Positions 22,369-34,551 of a stretch of DNA of 64,000 nt are shown here, one piece after another (within the stretch, counting starts at the first letter, position 1; every line of letters begins with the position of its first letter). Source of the DNA: Bilabrum cf. latius (lineage: Eukaryota > Bigyra: Bicosoecida > Bigyra > Bicosoecida). The stretch spans positions 682,001 to 746,000 of the forward strand of contig OZ237744.1 of the NCBI GenBank assembly GCA_965178125.1. The letters are read 5' to 3'. The position numbers and the translations under genes are program-made. The notes under the pieces are model-generated. The model did no database searches, was not told the DNA's origin, and worked only from the letters and a program-made list of their open reading frames with translations.

Positions 22369-25300
22369 ATGCTAGCTCCGGGCACCACGGACACGGGGGG
22401 CCAGGACCCCGAGGCTGTCGTGAGCAGGGGCGGGCTGAAGGTGGTGTCGGGGGCTGCCCTGACGAGTGGGCCCATCGGGCATGGGAGGCCAGGACCCCAA
22501 GGCTGTCGTGAGCAGGGGCGGGCTGAAGGTGGTGTCGGGGGCTGCACTGACGAGTGGGCCCATCGGGCATGGGAGGCCAGGACCCCAAGGCTGTCGTGAG
22601 CAGGGGCGGGCTGAAGGTGGTGTCGGGGGCTGCACTGACGAGTGGGCCCATCGGGCATGGGAGGCCAGGTACCCAAGGCTGTCGTGAGCAGGGGCGGGCT
22701 GAAGGTGGTGCCGGGGGCTGCACTGACGAGTGGGCCCATCGGGCATGGGAGGCCAGGTACCCAAGGCTGTCGTGAGCAGGGGCGGGCTGAAGGTTGTGTC
22801 GGGGGCTGCACTGACGAGTGGGTCCATCGGGTACCACGGACACGGGGGCCAAGGACCCCAAGGCTGTCGTGGGCAGGGGCGGGCTGAAGGTGGTGTCGGG
22901 GGCTGCCCTGACGAGTGGGCCCATCGGGTACCACGGACACGGGGGGCCAGGAGCCCAAGGCTGTCGTGAGCAGGGGCGGGCTGAAGGTGGTGCCGGGGGC
23001 TGCACTGACGAGTGGGCCCATCGGGCATGGGGGGCCAGGACCCCGAGGCTGTCGTGAGCAGGGGCGGGCTGAAGGTGGTGTCGGGGGCTGCACTGACGAG
23101 TGGGCCCATCGGGTACCACGGACACGGGGGGCCAGGACCCCAAGGCTGTCGTGAGCAGGGGCGGGCTGAAGGTTGTGTCGGGGGCTGCACTGACGAGTGG
23201 GCCCATCGGGCATGGGGGGCCAGGAGCCCAAGGCTGTCGTGAGCAGGGGCGGGCTGAAGGTTGTGTCGGAGGCTGGTACTGATGAGTGGGCCCATCGGGC
23301 ATGGGAGGCCAGGAGCCCAAGGCTGTCGTGAGCAGGGGCGGGCTGAAGGTGGTGCCGGGGGCTGCACTGACGAGTGGGCCCATCGGGTACCACGGACACG
23401 GGGGGCCAGGACCCCAAGGCTGTCGTGAGCAGGGGCGGGCTGAAGGTGGTGTCGGGGGCTGCACTGACGAGTGGGTCCATCGGGTACCACGGACACGGGG
23501 GGCCAGGACCCCAAGGCTGTCGTGAGCAGGGGCGGGCTGAAGGTGGTGTCGGGGGCTGCACTGACGAGTGGGCCCATCGGGCATGGGGGGCCAGGACCCC
23601 GAGGCTGTCGTGAGCAGGGGCGGGCTGAAGGTGGTGTCGGGGGCTGCCCTGACGAGTGGGCCCATCGGGCATGGGGGGCCAGGACCCCAAGGCTGTCGTG
23701 AGCAGGGGCGGGCTGAAGGTGGTGTCGGGGGCTGCACTGACGAGTGGGCCCATCGGGCATGGGGGGCCAGGTACCCAAGGCTGTCGTGAGCAGGGGCGGG
23801 CTGAAGGTGGTGTCGGGGGCTGCACTGACGAGTGGGCCCATCGGGCATGGGGGGCCAGGACCCCAAGGCTGTCGTGAGCAGGGGCGGGCTGAAGGTGGTG
23901 TCGGGGGCTGCACTGACGAGTGGGCCCATCGGGTACCACGGACACGGGGGGCCAGGACCCCAAGGCTGTCTTGAGCAGGGGCGGGCTGAAGGTTGTGTCG
24001 GGGGCTGCACTGACGAGTGGGCCCATCGGGCATGGGGGGCCAGGTACCCAAGGCTGTCGTGAGCAGGGGCGGGCTGAGGGTGGTGTCGGGGGCTGCCCTG
24101 ACGAGTGGGTCCATCGGGCATGGGGGGCCAGGACCCCAAGGCTGTCGTGAGCAGGGGCGGGCTGAGGGTGGTGCCGGGGGCTATACGGACGAGTGGGCCC
24201 ATCGGGCATGGGAGGCCAGGAGCCCAAGGCTGTCGTGAGCAGGGGCGGGCTGAAGGTGGTGTCGGGGGCTGCACTGACGAGTGGGCCCATCGGGCATGGG
24301 GGGCCAGGACCCCAAGGCTGTCGTGAGCAGGGGCGGGCTGAAGGTGGTGTCGGGGGCTGCACTGACGAGTGGGCCCATCGGGTACCACGGGCATGGGGGG
24401 CCAGGACCCCAAGGCTGTCGTGAGCAGGGGCGGGCTGAAGGTTGTGTCGGGGGCTGCCCTGACGAGTGGGCCCATCGGGCATGGGGGGCCAGGACCCCAA
24501 GGCTGTCGTGAGCAGGGGCGGGCTGAAGGTGGTGTCGGGGGCTGCACTGACGAGTGGGCCCATCGGGCATGGGGGGCCAGGACCCCAAGGCTGTCGTGAG
24601 CAGGGGCGGGCTGAGGGTGGTGCCGGGGGCTGCACTGACGAGTGGGCCCATCGGGCATGGGAGGCCAGGAGCCCAAGGCTGTCGTGAGCAGGGGCGGGCT
24701 GAAGGTGGTGTCGGGGGCTGCACTGACGAGTGGGCCCATCGGGCATGGGGGGCCAGGACCCCAAGGCTGTCGTGAGCAGGGGCGGGCTGAAGGTGGTGTC
24801 GGGGGCTGCACTGACGAGTGGGCCCATCGGGTACCACGGACACGGGGGGCCAGGACCCCAAGGCTGTCGTGAGCAGGGGCGGGCTGAAGGTGGTGTCGGG
24901 GGCTGCACTGACGAGTGGGCCCATCGGGCATGGGGGGCCAGGACCCCAAGGCTGTCGTGAGCAGGGGCGGGCTGAAGGTTGTGGCGGGGGCTGCCCTGAC
25001 GAGTGGGCCCATCGGGCATGGGGGGCCAGGACCCCAAGGCTGTCGTGAGCAGGGGCGGGCTGAAGGTGGTGTCGGGGGCTGCACTGACGAGTGGGCCCAT
25101 CGGGTACCACGGACACGGGGGGCCAGGACCCCAAGGCTGTCGTGAGCAGGGGCGGGCTGAAGGTGGTGTCGGGGGCTATACGGACGAGTGGGCCCATCGG
25201 GTACCACGGACACGGGGGGCCAGGTACCCAAGGCTGTCGTGAGCAGGGGCGGGCTGAAGGTTGTGTCGGAGGCTGGTACTGATGAGTGGGTCCATCGGGC

Positions 25301-27077
25301 ATGGGGGGCCAGGACCCCAAGGCTGTCGTGAGCAGGGGCGGGCTGAAGGTGGTGTCGGGGGCTGCACTGACGAGTGGGCCCATCGGGTACCACGGACACG
25401 GGGGGCCAGGACCCCAAGGCTGTCGTGAGCAGGGGCGGGCTGAAGGTGGTGTCGGGGGCTGCACTGACGAGTGGGCCCATCGGGTACCACGGACACGGGG
25501 GGCCAGGACCCCAAGGCTGTCGTGAGCAGGGGCGGGCTGAAGGTGGTGCCGGGGGCTGCACTGACGAGTGGGCCCATCGGGTACCACGGACACGGGGGGC
25601 CAGGACCCCGAGGCTGTCGTGAGCAGGGGCGGGCTGAAGGTGGTGTCGGGGGCTGCACTGACGAGTGGGCCCATCGGGTACCACGGACACGGGGGGCCAG
25701 GACCCCAAGGCTGTCGTGAGCAGGGGCGGGCTGAAGGTGGTGTCGGGGGCTGCACTGACGAGTGGGCCCATCGGGTACCACGGACACGGGGGGCCAGGAC
25801 CCCAAGGCTGTCGTGAGCAGGGGCGGGCTGAAGGTGGTGTCGGGGGCTGCACTGACGAGTGGGCCCATCGGGTACCACGGACACGGGGGGCCAGGACCCC
25901 AAGGCTGTCGTGAGCAGGGGCGGGCTGAAGGTGGTGTCGGGGGCTGCACTGACGAGTGGGCCCATCGGGCATGGGGGGCCAGGACCCCAAGGCTGTCGTG
26001 AGCAGGGGCGGGCTGAAGGTGGTGCCGGGGGCTGCACTGACGAGTGGGTCCATCGGGTACCACGGGCATGGGGGGCCAGGACCCCAAGGCTGTCGTGAGC
26101 AGGGGCGGGCTGAAGGTTGTGTCGGGGGCTGCACTGACGAGTGGGCCCATCGGGTACCACGGGCATGGGGGGCCAGGACCCCAAGGCTGTCGTGAGCAGG
26201 GGCGGGCTGAAGGTGGTGTCGGGGGCTGCACTGACGAGTGGGCCCATCGGGTACCACGGACACGGGGGGCCAGGACCCCAAGGCTGTCGTGAGCAGGGGC
26301 GGGCTGAAGGTTGTGGCGGGGGCTGCCCTGACGAGTGGGCCCATCGGGCATGGGGGGCCAGGACCCCAAGGCTGTCGTGAGCAGGGGCGGGCTGAAGGTG
26401 GTGTCGGGGGCTGCACTGACGAGTGGGCCCATCGGGTACCACGGACACGGGGGGCCAGGACCCCAAGGCTGTCGTGAGCAGGGGCGGGCTGAAGGTTGTG
26501 TCGGGGGCTGCACTGACGAGTGGGCCCATCGGGTACCACGGGCATGGGGGGCCAGGACCCCAAGGCTGTCGTGAGCAGGGGCGGGCTGAAGGTTGTGGCG
26601 GGGGCTGCCCTGACGAGTGGGCCCATCGGGCATGGGGGGCCAGGACCCCAAGGCTGTCGTGAGCAGGGGCGGGCTGAAGGTTGTGGCGGGGGCTGCCCTG
26701 ACGAGTGGGCCCATCGGGCATGGGGGGCCAGGACCCCAAGGCTGTCGTGAGCAGGGGCGGGCTGAAGGTTGTGGCGGGGGCTGCACTGACGAGTGGGCCC
26801 ATCGGGCATGGGGGGCCAGGACCCCAAGGCTGTCGTGAGCAGGGGCGGGCTGAAGGTGGTGTCGGGGGCTGCCCTGACGAGTGGGTCCATCGGGTACCAC
26901 GGACACGGGGGGCCAGGAGCCCAAGGCTGTCGTGAGCAGGGGCGGGCTGAAGGTTGTGTCGGGGGCTGCACTGACGAGTGGGTCCATCGGGCATGGGAGG
27001 CCAGGTACCCAAGGCTGTCGTGAGCAGGGGCGGGCTGAAGGTTGTGTCGGGGGCTGCACTGACGAGTGGGCCCATCG
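22369..27077. repeat. GC-rich minisatellite of 88- and 97-bp units, about 51 copies
   Basis: Tandem units with the core CAAGGCTGTCGTGAGCAGGG. Two length classes differ by a 9-bp segment containing GTACCACGGACAC in place of GCATG. Units are highly similar, with scattered single-base variants and one rare variant (GGAGGCTGGTACTGATGAG) appearing twice, near 23275 and 25275. Both lengths equal 1 modulo 3, so every unit moves the reading frame, and the minus strand stays free of stops in all three frames over much of the array. The first and last units are degenerate. Likely non-coding. Confidence 0.95.
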
Positions 27078-27964
27078 TGCGCCACGGACGGCTAGTTAAA
27101 TATTTATAGCTATGGTTAATATTGGGGGCGCAGCAGGCGGCGGGAGGACAGTCGCACAGCTTGGATTGCCCGGCATGGATCTCTCCCCTGGTTTTGACAG
27201 GTGGCCCGTGCGGGTGCAGGGACCTCGGTGCATGAATATGGTGTTCCGTGGTTTGCGACCCATCGTAAATGTTGTTGAATATACTAAGTAGCCGAATATT
27301 ATCTGCTGCGATGCGATTTGCTGCCTTGACTACGGGGCTCGCGATCCTTGATCACTTGCCTCGCATAGGCTTCTTGGCGTTTACCACCAAACACCGCATC
27401 AACTGGAACACGGAGAAGCCCAGACACTGAATTACATGCAATAAAAAGGTTTAGTGTGAATGATTCCTTCCACGGGCACTTTTGGCTCCTGGTGGAAGGC
27501 GCGACGAGGATGCATCCGGGGGCGGCCGCATCGACCAGGTGAAGCCACCACCATCAAGCAAAAAAATGAGCCGCATACATACTTTATTACATACAAAATA
27601 TGTTGCACGGCTTAGATTTGCTCTATGGGGCCGAAATTACGCCGAGCGAGCTGCTGGGTATGCTTGACTGATACTCTCGTTGCGCATGTCTGCGCAATGC
27701 TGACGGATGGTTTTGATAATTGCATGTAAAGAAATAATCAACGTAGCAAAACAAGCCTTACGGTAGTGCTGCGTACAACGGAAAGTACCGTTTTTGGACC
27801 GCCAAAAACAATTCGACGGTCCTGCAACAGACGCTTTCGTCAGGCACCGGATCGTGGACGCAGCGCGCAGATTTGCATTTTGCCATGCATTGCACACGTG
27901 TGGTGCGGCCTGCTGCTTCGTAGACACGCATTCAGCTGATACTCAAGCATTGCTTTCAGCACCA
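27078..27964. other. Intergenic region between minisatellite and duplicated block
   Basis: About 890 bp, AT-richer than the coding regions. Frames are short and show no family signature. I see no RNA gene. It ends exactly where the 3,463-bp duplicated unit begins. Confidence 0.5.
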
Positions 27965-27974
27965 CCGAACCACC

Positions 27975-30757
27975 TCAGTCAAGAAACTCGTCAAGGCCCG
28001 GGTCATCTAGCTCTGAGAACATGTCAGGGGCAGCCGCGGAAGCTGCCTAGTCGGCGCTGCTGCTACCGCCGCCCGCACCAGCCTCACTCGGAGGGGCGAT
28101 TTCTCCCTCTCCTGATGCACTCGTATGATCGCTGCCCTTCCCTGGCTCTTCTGCCTTCGTTTGCTCGTCACCCTCCTTGGAACCACCACCTCCGTCCTCT
28201 TTCTCCTCGTCACCCCGCTCGCTCTTCTCGGCAAGAAAGTACTAGTCCGGGCACAGCTTCTCGAACAGGCGCACGGCTCGATCAGCCTCCCAGTCGCTCG
28301 CGAAACTGGCGGGGCTCGCAACCACGTCCGCTTCCGATATGTGCAGCTTTCCGCTCCCCACAAGCTCAAGCAACTGTTGCTGCTCCGACCCCGCTTCGGG
28401 AGCTAGAGGCAACACCTCGGCGTGACACACCTGCATGATGACCCGCGGCCTGTCCGGCTTGCTGGCCTTCTTGCTGCTTGCAGGATCCGGGCCAGGAGCG
28501 CTGCTTGGACCCGCCCTTGATGCAACGTCGGCAGATGGCTTGTCGGGCTCACCGGGCCTGGCGGCCGCCTACGTCGCTGGAATCGGGACCGAGGCAGGGT
28601 CGGCAAGCAGCCGCACCAGCCGCCGCAGAGATCCGATCGCGGACGCAGCCCGCTGCTCCAAGACTCCCCTGAAACCGTCACTGGTGGTCGTACCCTCTGT
28701 CGCTTCCGATCCTTTCGTTGATGGTGCTGCGGCGGCCAACCCTCGCGGCCGACTCGTGTCAATCTCGGTGCTTGCATAGAAGAGGCAGTAACCAGGCGGG
28801 CAAACCTTTACGGTGGCATCAAGCTGTACGGCGCAAATAGCACGCTGGTTGTTCACGTATGTGGACCCCGGTGGCACCGCAATGGCGGCCCGAGCTTTGT
28901 CTGGAGACACGAGAGGTCGGTCGGCCACTACGACAACGCGAGCAACCGCCGTGCACCTGGATCGAATCGAAGCTCGCAGCTCGGCACCCCTTGCCCCGCC
29001 TGGGGCAGTGCTATGCAACCATCTTGCTGGACACAGGTCGGGGTACAGCCAGGGAACAAAAGCAGACGACGCTATGATCTGCCCGGCGCACATCAGTAGG
29101 CCACTAGTATCGGACACACCGACCTGAGAGGATGCTCCGCTCTTGCCTGGCACTGTTATTTCTGACGAATGATCCACAGCCGCATGGCTGCTGCTGCTGG
29201 ATGCAGCTGCACGTTCCGCGCCTGACCCGCTGCTTGGGGCCGACGTCGCGCTGCTCCCACCAGCTGCAGTTCTACTGGGGAGGCAAAGCGCAGCCACCGG
29301 GCACCTCACATTGATGATCGTGCCAGACAATCCAGCCGCGCGAGAGAAGGCCTAGGGTGTGTCGCCGCTGCCGTAGAGAGCCGTGACGTATGCATTGGCA
29401 CTGAATCGGCCAACGCTGCGAAGATACACGAGCAGACGAGCCATGCCGTCTGCTGCACTCGTTTGCTCGGCCGAAGGAAGCCACTCGCCCCCAAGGTCGG
29501 GGTCAGCACCGGCGCCAGCCGTTTCCTTTGGTGGCTCTTGGCTAGATGCCAGCTCCGCCACCGCGTAGAGAACCATGCGCAACAGCCTTCCCGTGATGCC
29601 ACACCGCCTCAAGTACGCAGCAAACGGCATGCCTCGCTCGTGCTCTGCCAGGTCGAACACGGGGTCCAGCGCCCTCTTGTTCTGGGGGCGATGCAGGGAT
29701 CTCCCGGCTGCGAGCGTTGTGTCGTTCATCTGCTGGGCCTTCATGCCGTCGGCCTCCGCGATGAGATCCACGCAGTGCATGAGGAAACGCGTGATGGCTC
29801 GTTTCTCCAGCAGCGATAGCACGGGGTTGGAAAACACCTCGGACTTGCTGCAGGGAACAGGGGCTTCCACCACCGAGATGCCCGCAGGGGGGGCTTCTTG
29901 TTCGGGCCTGGGCGCGAGGTCACCACTGCCACTGTGCGGTGCCACTGTGCTGGGGCCGGTGCCACCGATAGCCAGCAGTGGCTCGAGGAGCATGCTGCGC
30001 TGGACCGTCATAAACTCCATGTAGTGGTGGCAGTTGGCGCCCACAATGGCCTCGATCGTGCCGCCCCTCGACAAAAACACGGCGGGCCGTAGGTCCAGAG
30101 CGAATTGCCTGCGCTGGCCCCGGGGGATTGTCTCACTCGCGTCCACGTCCACGGACGCAGCCAGCACCCGCCAGTCCAGCTCTGCGTCCTCGGGTTCGAC
30201 GAGAGAAACATCGCGGTATTGGGGCCGCTACGTTTTGCCGCTGCCGCTTGGAGGTGCACTGGATTCCTTCGGTTTGTCCGGACTCGACTTTGACGCAAAG
30301 CTGGACGTAGGTGCTGGGCAGAGTGCTGGTGCCCCCCAGCTGCCCACGATGTCGCACGAGGTCCGCAAGCTTAGACGCGCCGCAAGGGCTGCAGCTGGAT
30401 GGCTTGCAACGTCGTCATCGATGAGCCTAACTAGCTCGGCTGCCTCCAATTTGGCTTTAGACTGCTTTGGTGCGCTGTGTCTCTCCGCCCACCTCTTGAG
30501 TTCGGTCAAGCTCATCGACGTCCAAAGGGAGCCAAACGTCCCAGTGGCATCGAGCTACAGGACTTTATTCTTGCTACGCGCTAATGCTCTGCGAAAGTGC
30601 AACAAATACGCATGGTTTGAGGCTTGGGACGGATAGATCTCCTGCTGCAACTGCAAGTGGGGCAATTCGACGACTAAACTTACGTTGAAAGCACGCACTC
30701 GCACAAGCCAGTACCTAGAATAATATAATCAAACTCTGAATCGAGCGGGTCTTCCAT
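27975..30757 (-). CDS. Rab escort protein (REP/GDI superfamily), copy 1
   Basis: Exons 30684-30757 and 27975-30588 with a 95-nt GTAAGT...CGCAG intron; 895 residues, TGA stop. REPs present newly made Rab GTPases to geranylgeranyl transferase. Landmarks: the dinucleotide-fold start FDYIILGTGLCECVLS crossing the splice site, KVLQLDATGTFGSLWTS, then LDLRPAVFLSRGG, HHYMEFMTV, FSNPVLSLLEKR, MPFAAYLRRCGITGRLL, YLRSVGRFSANAYVTALYG, and GDTPQAFSRAAGLSGTI. Six TAGs are in frame: 30555, 30228, 29352, 28569, 28242 and 28047 (first base, plus strand). The one at 29352-29354 (Q437) is the Gln of the E-L-P-Q-x-F-x-R motif that REP and GDI share. The C-terminal 200 residues are low-complexity and acidic, ending FLD. 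Longer than human REP1 (653). Both copies look intact. Confidence 0.93.
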
Positions 30758-31088
30758 AATTCTGTTCAGGTCAACCGTTCGATTGCATTCTTTCCATTTC
30801 CGGGAACCCCAAACTACACCTTACCCAATCGGGAAATCAGACTATTTGAGCGAGCAAGTTGGATCGGCCCATTACAGCTAGCAGAGAGCCGTGGTAGCGC
30901 GATATCTGGCTGTATCTATACTTTGGAATTTGATTCCCCGAACGTCGGGTTCGGCGCTCGGCAAAGCTTGGACCTGCGCGGTTCCGAAGCACGAAGCAAT
31001 TGCTTCGATCCCACAGTCTACTAATCCGCTACTTGTGTAGCTTAGGGCCGGTTTTTGGCCCAATTTATCCGGCAGAGCTTGATCTCAA
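30758..31088. promoter_or_regulatory. Shared divergent promoter region, copy 1
   Basis: 331 bp between the REP and GCN5 start codons, AT-richer than the flanks, the same as in unit 2. It contains an inverted AAGCAATTGCTT palindrome near the GCN5 side. No individual promoter element can be assigned. Confidence 0.55.
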
Positions 31089-31427
31089 ATGCAAAGAGTG
31101 CCTGGAATGTCTGGTTCTGCGGAAGCAAGCTCTGAGAAGGGGACCGCACCGAGCTCGAGCAGCTCATCGGCAAGTTCATCCTCTGGACAGACAGCCATGG
31201 AAGGTTCACAAGCGCCCACACTGCCCCAGGCAGCAGCATCCGTTGGTTTTACGCAGGGTTCGCTTCCCGGAACACAGCCTTCTTCTAGTATGGGAGCGAC
31301 CGAGTAGACAGCAAGGGTCCCACCAGCGGACTGGGCCAGCTAGGCGATGGAAGAGGACAGTGACCAACAAGATGTGAGAGATCAAGGCATGGGTCAAGAT
31401 TTTGCTTTTGGCGGCGGATCGGGTGGT
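31089..31427 (+). pseudogene. GCN5 5' fragment truncated by the duplication
   Basis: Carries the first 113 codons of GCN5 (start MQRVPGMSG, two TAGs), then breaks at the duplication boundary. Beyond it the frame runs antisense through the 3' end of REP copy 2 until about 31901. The HAT and bromodomain are lost, so any transcript would encode a short Ser-rich peptide with an unrelated tail and would be antisense to REP copy 2. Confidence 0.85.
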
Positions 31428-31437
31428 CCGAACCACC

Positions 31438-34220
31438 TCAGTCAAGAAACTCGTCAAGGCCCGGGTCATCTAGCTCTGAGAACATGTCAGGGGCAGCCGC
31501 GGAAGCTGCCTAGTCGGCGCTGCTGCTACCGCCGCCCGCACCAGCCTCACTCGGAGGGGCGATTTCTCCCTCTCCTGATGCACTCGTATGATCGCTGCCC
31601 TTCCCTGGCTCTTCTGCCTTCGTTTGCTCGTCACCCTCCTTGGAACCACCACCTCCGTCCTCTTTCTCCTCGTCACCCCGCTCGCCCTTCTCGGCAAGAA
31701 AGTACTAGTCCGGGCACAGCTTCTCGAACAGGCGCACGGCTCGATCAGCCTCCCAGTCGCTCGCGAAACTGGCGGGGCTCGCAACCACGTCCGCTTCCGA
31801 TATGTGCAGCTTTCCGCTCCCCACAAGCTCAAGCAACTGTTGCTGCTCCGACCCCGCTTCGGGAGCTAGAGGCAACACCTCGGCGTGACACACCTGCATG
31901 ATGACCCGCGGCCTGTCCGGCTTGCTGGCCTTCTTGCTGCTTGCAGGATCCGGGCCAGGAGCGCTGCTTGGACCCGCCCTTGATGCAACGTCGGCAGATG
32001 GCTTGTCGGGCTCACCGGGCCTGGCGGCCGCCTACGTCGCTGGAATCGGGACCGAGGCAGGGTCGGCAAGCAGCCGCACCAGCCGCCGCAGAGATCCGAT
32101 CGCGGACGCAGCCCGCTGCTCCAAGACTCCCCTGAAACCGTCACTGGTGGTCGTACCCTCTGTCGCTTCCGATCCTTTCGTTGATGGTGCTGCGGCGGCC
32201 AACCCTCGCGGCCGACTCGTGTCAATCTCGGTGCTTGCATAGAAGAGGCAGTAACCAGGCGGGCAAACCTTTACGGTGGCATCAAGCTGTACGGCGCAAA
32301 TAGCACGCTGGTTGTTCACGTATGTGGACCCCGGTGGCACCGCAATGGCGGCCCGAGCTTTGTCTGGAGACACGAGAGGTCGGTCGGCCACTACGACAAC
32401 GCGAGCAACCGCCGTGCACCTGGATCGAATCGAAGCTCGCAGCTCGGCACCCCTTGCCCCGCCTGGGGCAGTGCTATGCAACCATCTTGCTGGACACAGG
32501 TCGGGGTACAGCCAGGGAACAAAAGCAGACGACGCTATGATCTGCTCGGCGCACATCAGTAGGCCGCTAGTATCGGACACACCGACCTGAGAGGATGCTC
32601 CGCTCTTGCCTGGCACTGTTATTTCTAACGAATGATCCACAGCCGCATGGCTGCTGCTGCTGGATGCAGCTGCACGTTCCGCGCCTGACCCGCTGCTTGG
32701 GGCCGACGTCGCGCTGCTCCCACCAGCTGCAGTTCTACTGGGGAGGCACAGCGCAGCCACCGGGCACCTCACATTGATGATCGTGCCAGACAATCCAGCC
32801 GCGCGAGAGAAGGCCTAGGGTGTGTCGCCGCTGCCGTAGAGAGCCGTGACGTATGCATTGGCACTGAATCGGCCAACGCTGCGAAGATACACGAGCAGAC
32901 GAGCCATGCCGTCTGCTGCACTCGTTTGCTCGGCCGAAGGAAGCCACTCGCCCCCAAGGTCGGGGTCAGCACCGGCGCCAGCCGTTTCCTTTGGTGGCTC
33001 TTGGCTAGATGCCAGCTCCGCCACCGCGTAGAGAACCATGCGCAACAGCCTTCCCGTGATGCCACACCGCCTCAAGTACGCAGCAAACGGCATGCCTCGC
33101 TCGTGCTCTGCCAGGTCGAACACGGGGTCCAGCGCCCTCTTGTTCTGGGGGCGATGCAGGGATCTCCCGGCTGCGAGCGTTGTGTCGTTCATCTGCTATG
33201 CCTTCATGCCGTCGGCCTCCGCGATGAGATCCACGCAGTGCATGAGGAAACGCGTGATGGCTCGTTTCTCCAGCAGCGATAGCACGGGGTTGGAAAACAC
33301 CTCGGACTTGCTGCAGGGAACAGGGGCTTCCACCACCGAGATGCCTGCAGGGGGGGCTTCTTGTTCGGGCCTGGGCGCGAGGTCACCACTGCCACTGTGC
33401 GGTGCCACTGTGCTGGGGCCGGTGCCACCGATAGCCAGCAGTGGCTCGAGGAGCATGCTGCGCTGGACCGTCATAAACTCCATGTAGTGGTGGCAGTTGG
33501 CGCCCACAATGGCCTCGATCGTGCCGCCCCTCGACAAAAACACGGCGGGCCGTAGGTCCAGAGCGAATTGCCTGCGCTGGCCCCGGGGGATTGTCTCACT
33601 CGCGTCCACGTCCACGGACGCAGCCAGCACCCGCCAGTCCAGCTCTGCGTCCTCGGGTTCGACGAGAGAAACATCGCGGTATTGGGGCCGCTACGTTTTG
33701 CCGCTGCCGCTTGGAGGTGCACTGGATTCCTTCGGTTTGTCCGGACTCGACTTTGACGCAAAGCTGGACGTAGGTGCTGGGCAGAGTGCTGGTGCCCCCC
33801 AGCTGCCCACGATGTCGCACGAGGTCCGCAAGCTTAGACGCGCCGCAAGGGCTGCAGCTGGATGGCTTGCAACGTCGTCATCGATGAGCCTAACTAGCTC
33901 GGCTGCCTCCAATTTGGCTTTAGACTGCTTTGGTGCGCTGTGTCTCTCCGCCCACCTCTTGAGTTCGGTCAAGCTCATCGACGTCCAAAGGGAGCCAAAC
34001 GTCCCAGTGGCATCGAGCTACAGGACTTTATTCTTGCTACGCGCTAATGCTCTGCGAAAGTGCAACAAATACGCATGGTTTGAGGCTTGGGACGGATAGA
34101 TCTCCTGCTGCAACTGCAAGTGGGGCAATTCGACGACTAAACTTACGTTGAAAGCACGCACTCGCACAAGCCAGTACCTAGAATAATATAATCAAACTCT
34201 GAATCGAGCGGGTCTTCCAT
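31438..34220 (-). CDS. Rab escort protein (REP/GDI superfamily), copy 2
   Basis: Exons 34147-34220 and 31438-34051, same model, same length (895) and same landmarks as copy 1. It has seven TAGs instead of six. At 33196-33198 this copy has TAG where copy 1 has CAG (29733-29735), next to a synonymous change in the neighbouring Ala codon (GCC to GCA). Other changes are few, for example Gly/Glu before QIIASSAF and Ser/Leu in the Ser-rich segment. If TAG were stop this copy would be dead, yet the rest is preserved. The Gln of the LPQ-type motif is TAG here too (32815-32817). Confidence 0.92.
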
Positions 34221-34551
34221 AATTCTGTTCAGGTCAACCGTTCGATTGCATTCTTTCCATTTCCGGGAACCCCAAACTACACCTTACCCAATCGGGAAAT
34301 CAGACTATTTGAGCGAGCAAGTTGGATCGGCCCATTACAGCTAGCAGAGAGCCGTGGTAGCGCGATATCTGGCTGTATCTATACTTTGGAATTTGATTCC
34401 CCGAACGTCGGGTTCGGCGCTCGGCAAAGCTTGGACCTGCGCGGTTCCGAAGCACGAAGCAATTGCTTCGATCCCACAGTCTACTAATCCGCTACTTGTG
34501 TAGCTTAGGGCCGGTTTTTGGCCCAATTTATCCGGCAGAGCTTGATCTCAA
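34221..34551. promoter_or_regulatory. Shared divergent promoter region, copy 2
   Basis: Second copy of the 331-bp intergenic region between REP and GCN5. It drives the intact GCN5 gene, while copy 1 drives only a fragment. Confidence 0.55.

Larger units (their letters stand above)
27965..31427. repeat. Tandem segmental duplication, unit 1 (REP gene plus GCN5 5' end)
   Basis: 3,463 bp repeated head to tail at 31428-34890 with only about nine base differences that I noticed. The left breakpoint lies 10 bp beyond the REP stop codon. The right breakpoint lies inside the GCN5 coding sequence, in a Gly/Ser codon run. Confidence 0.97.

Noticed and set aside
22220-27085. A 1,621-codon open frame on the minus strand
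   Set aside because: It lies almost wholly in the minisatellite, whose units shift frame and are stop-free in all three minus frames. The other two frames are also long. It shows repeat structure, not gene structure.
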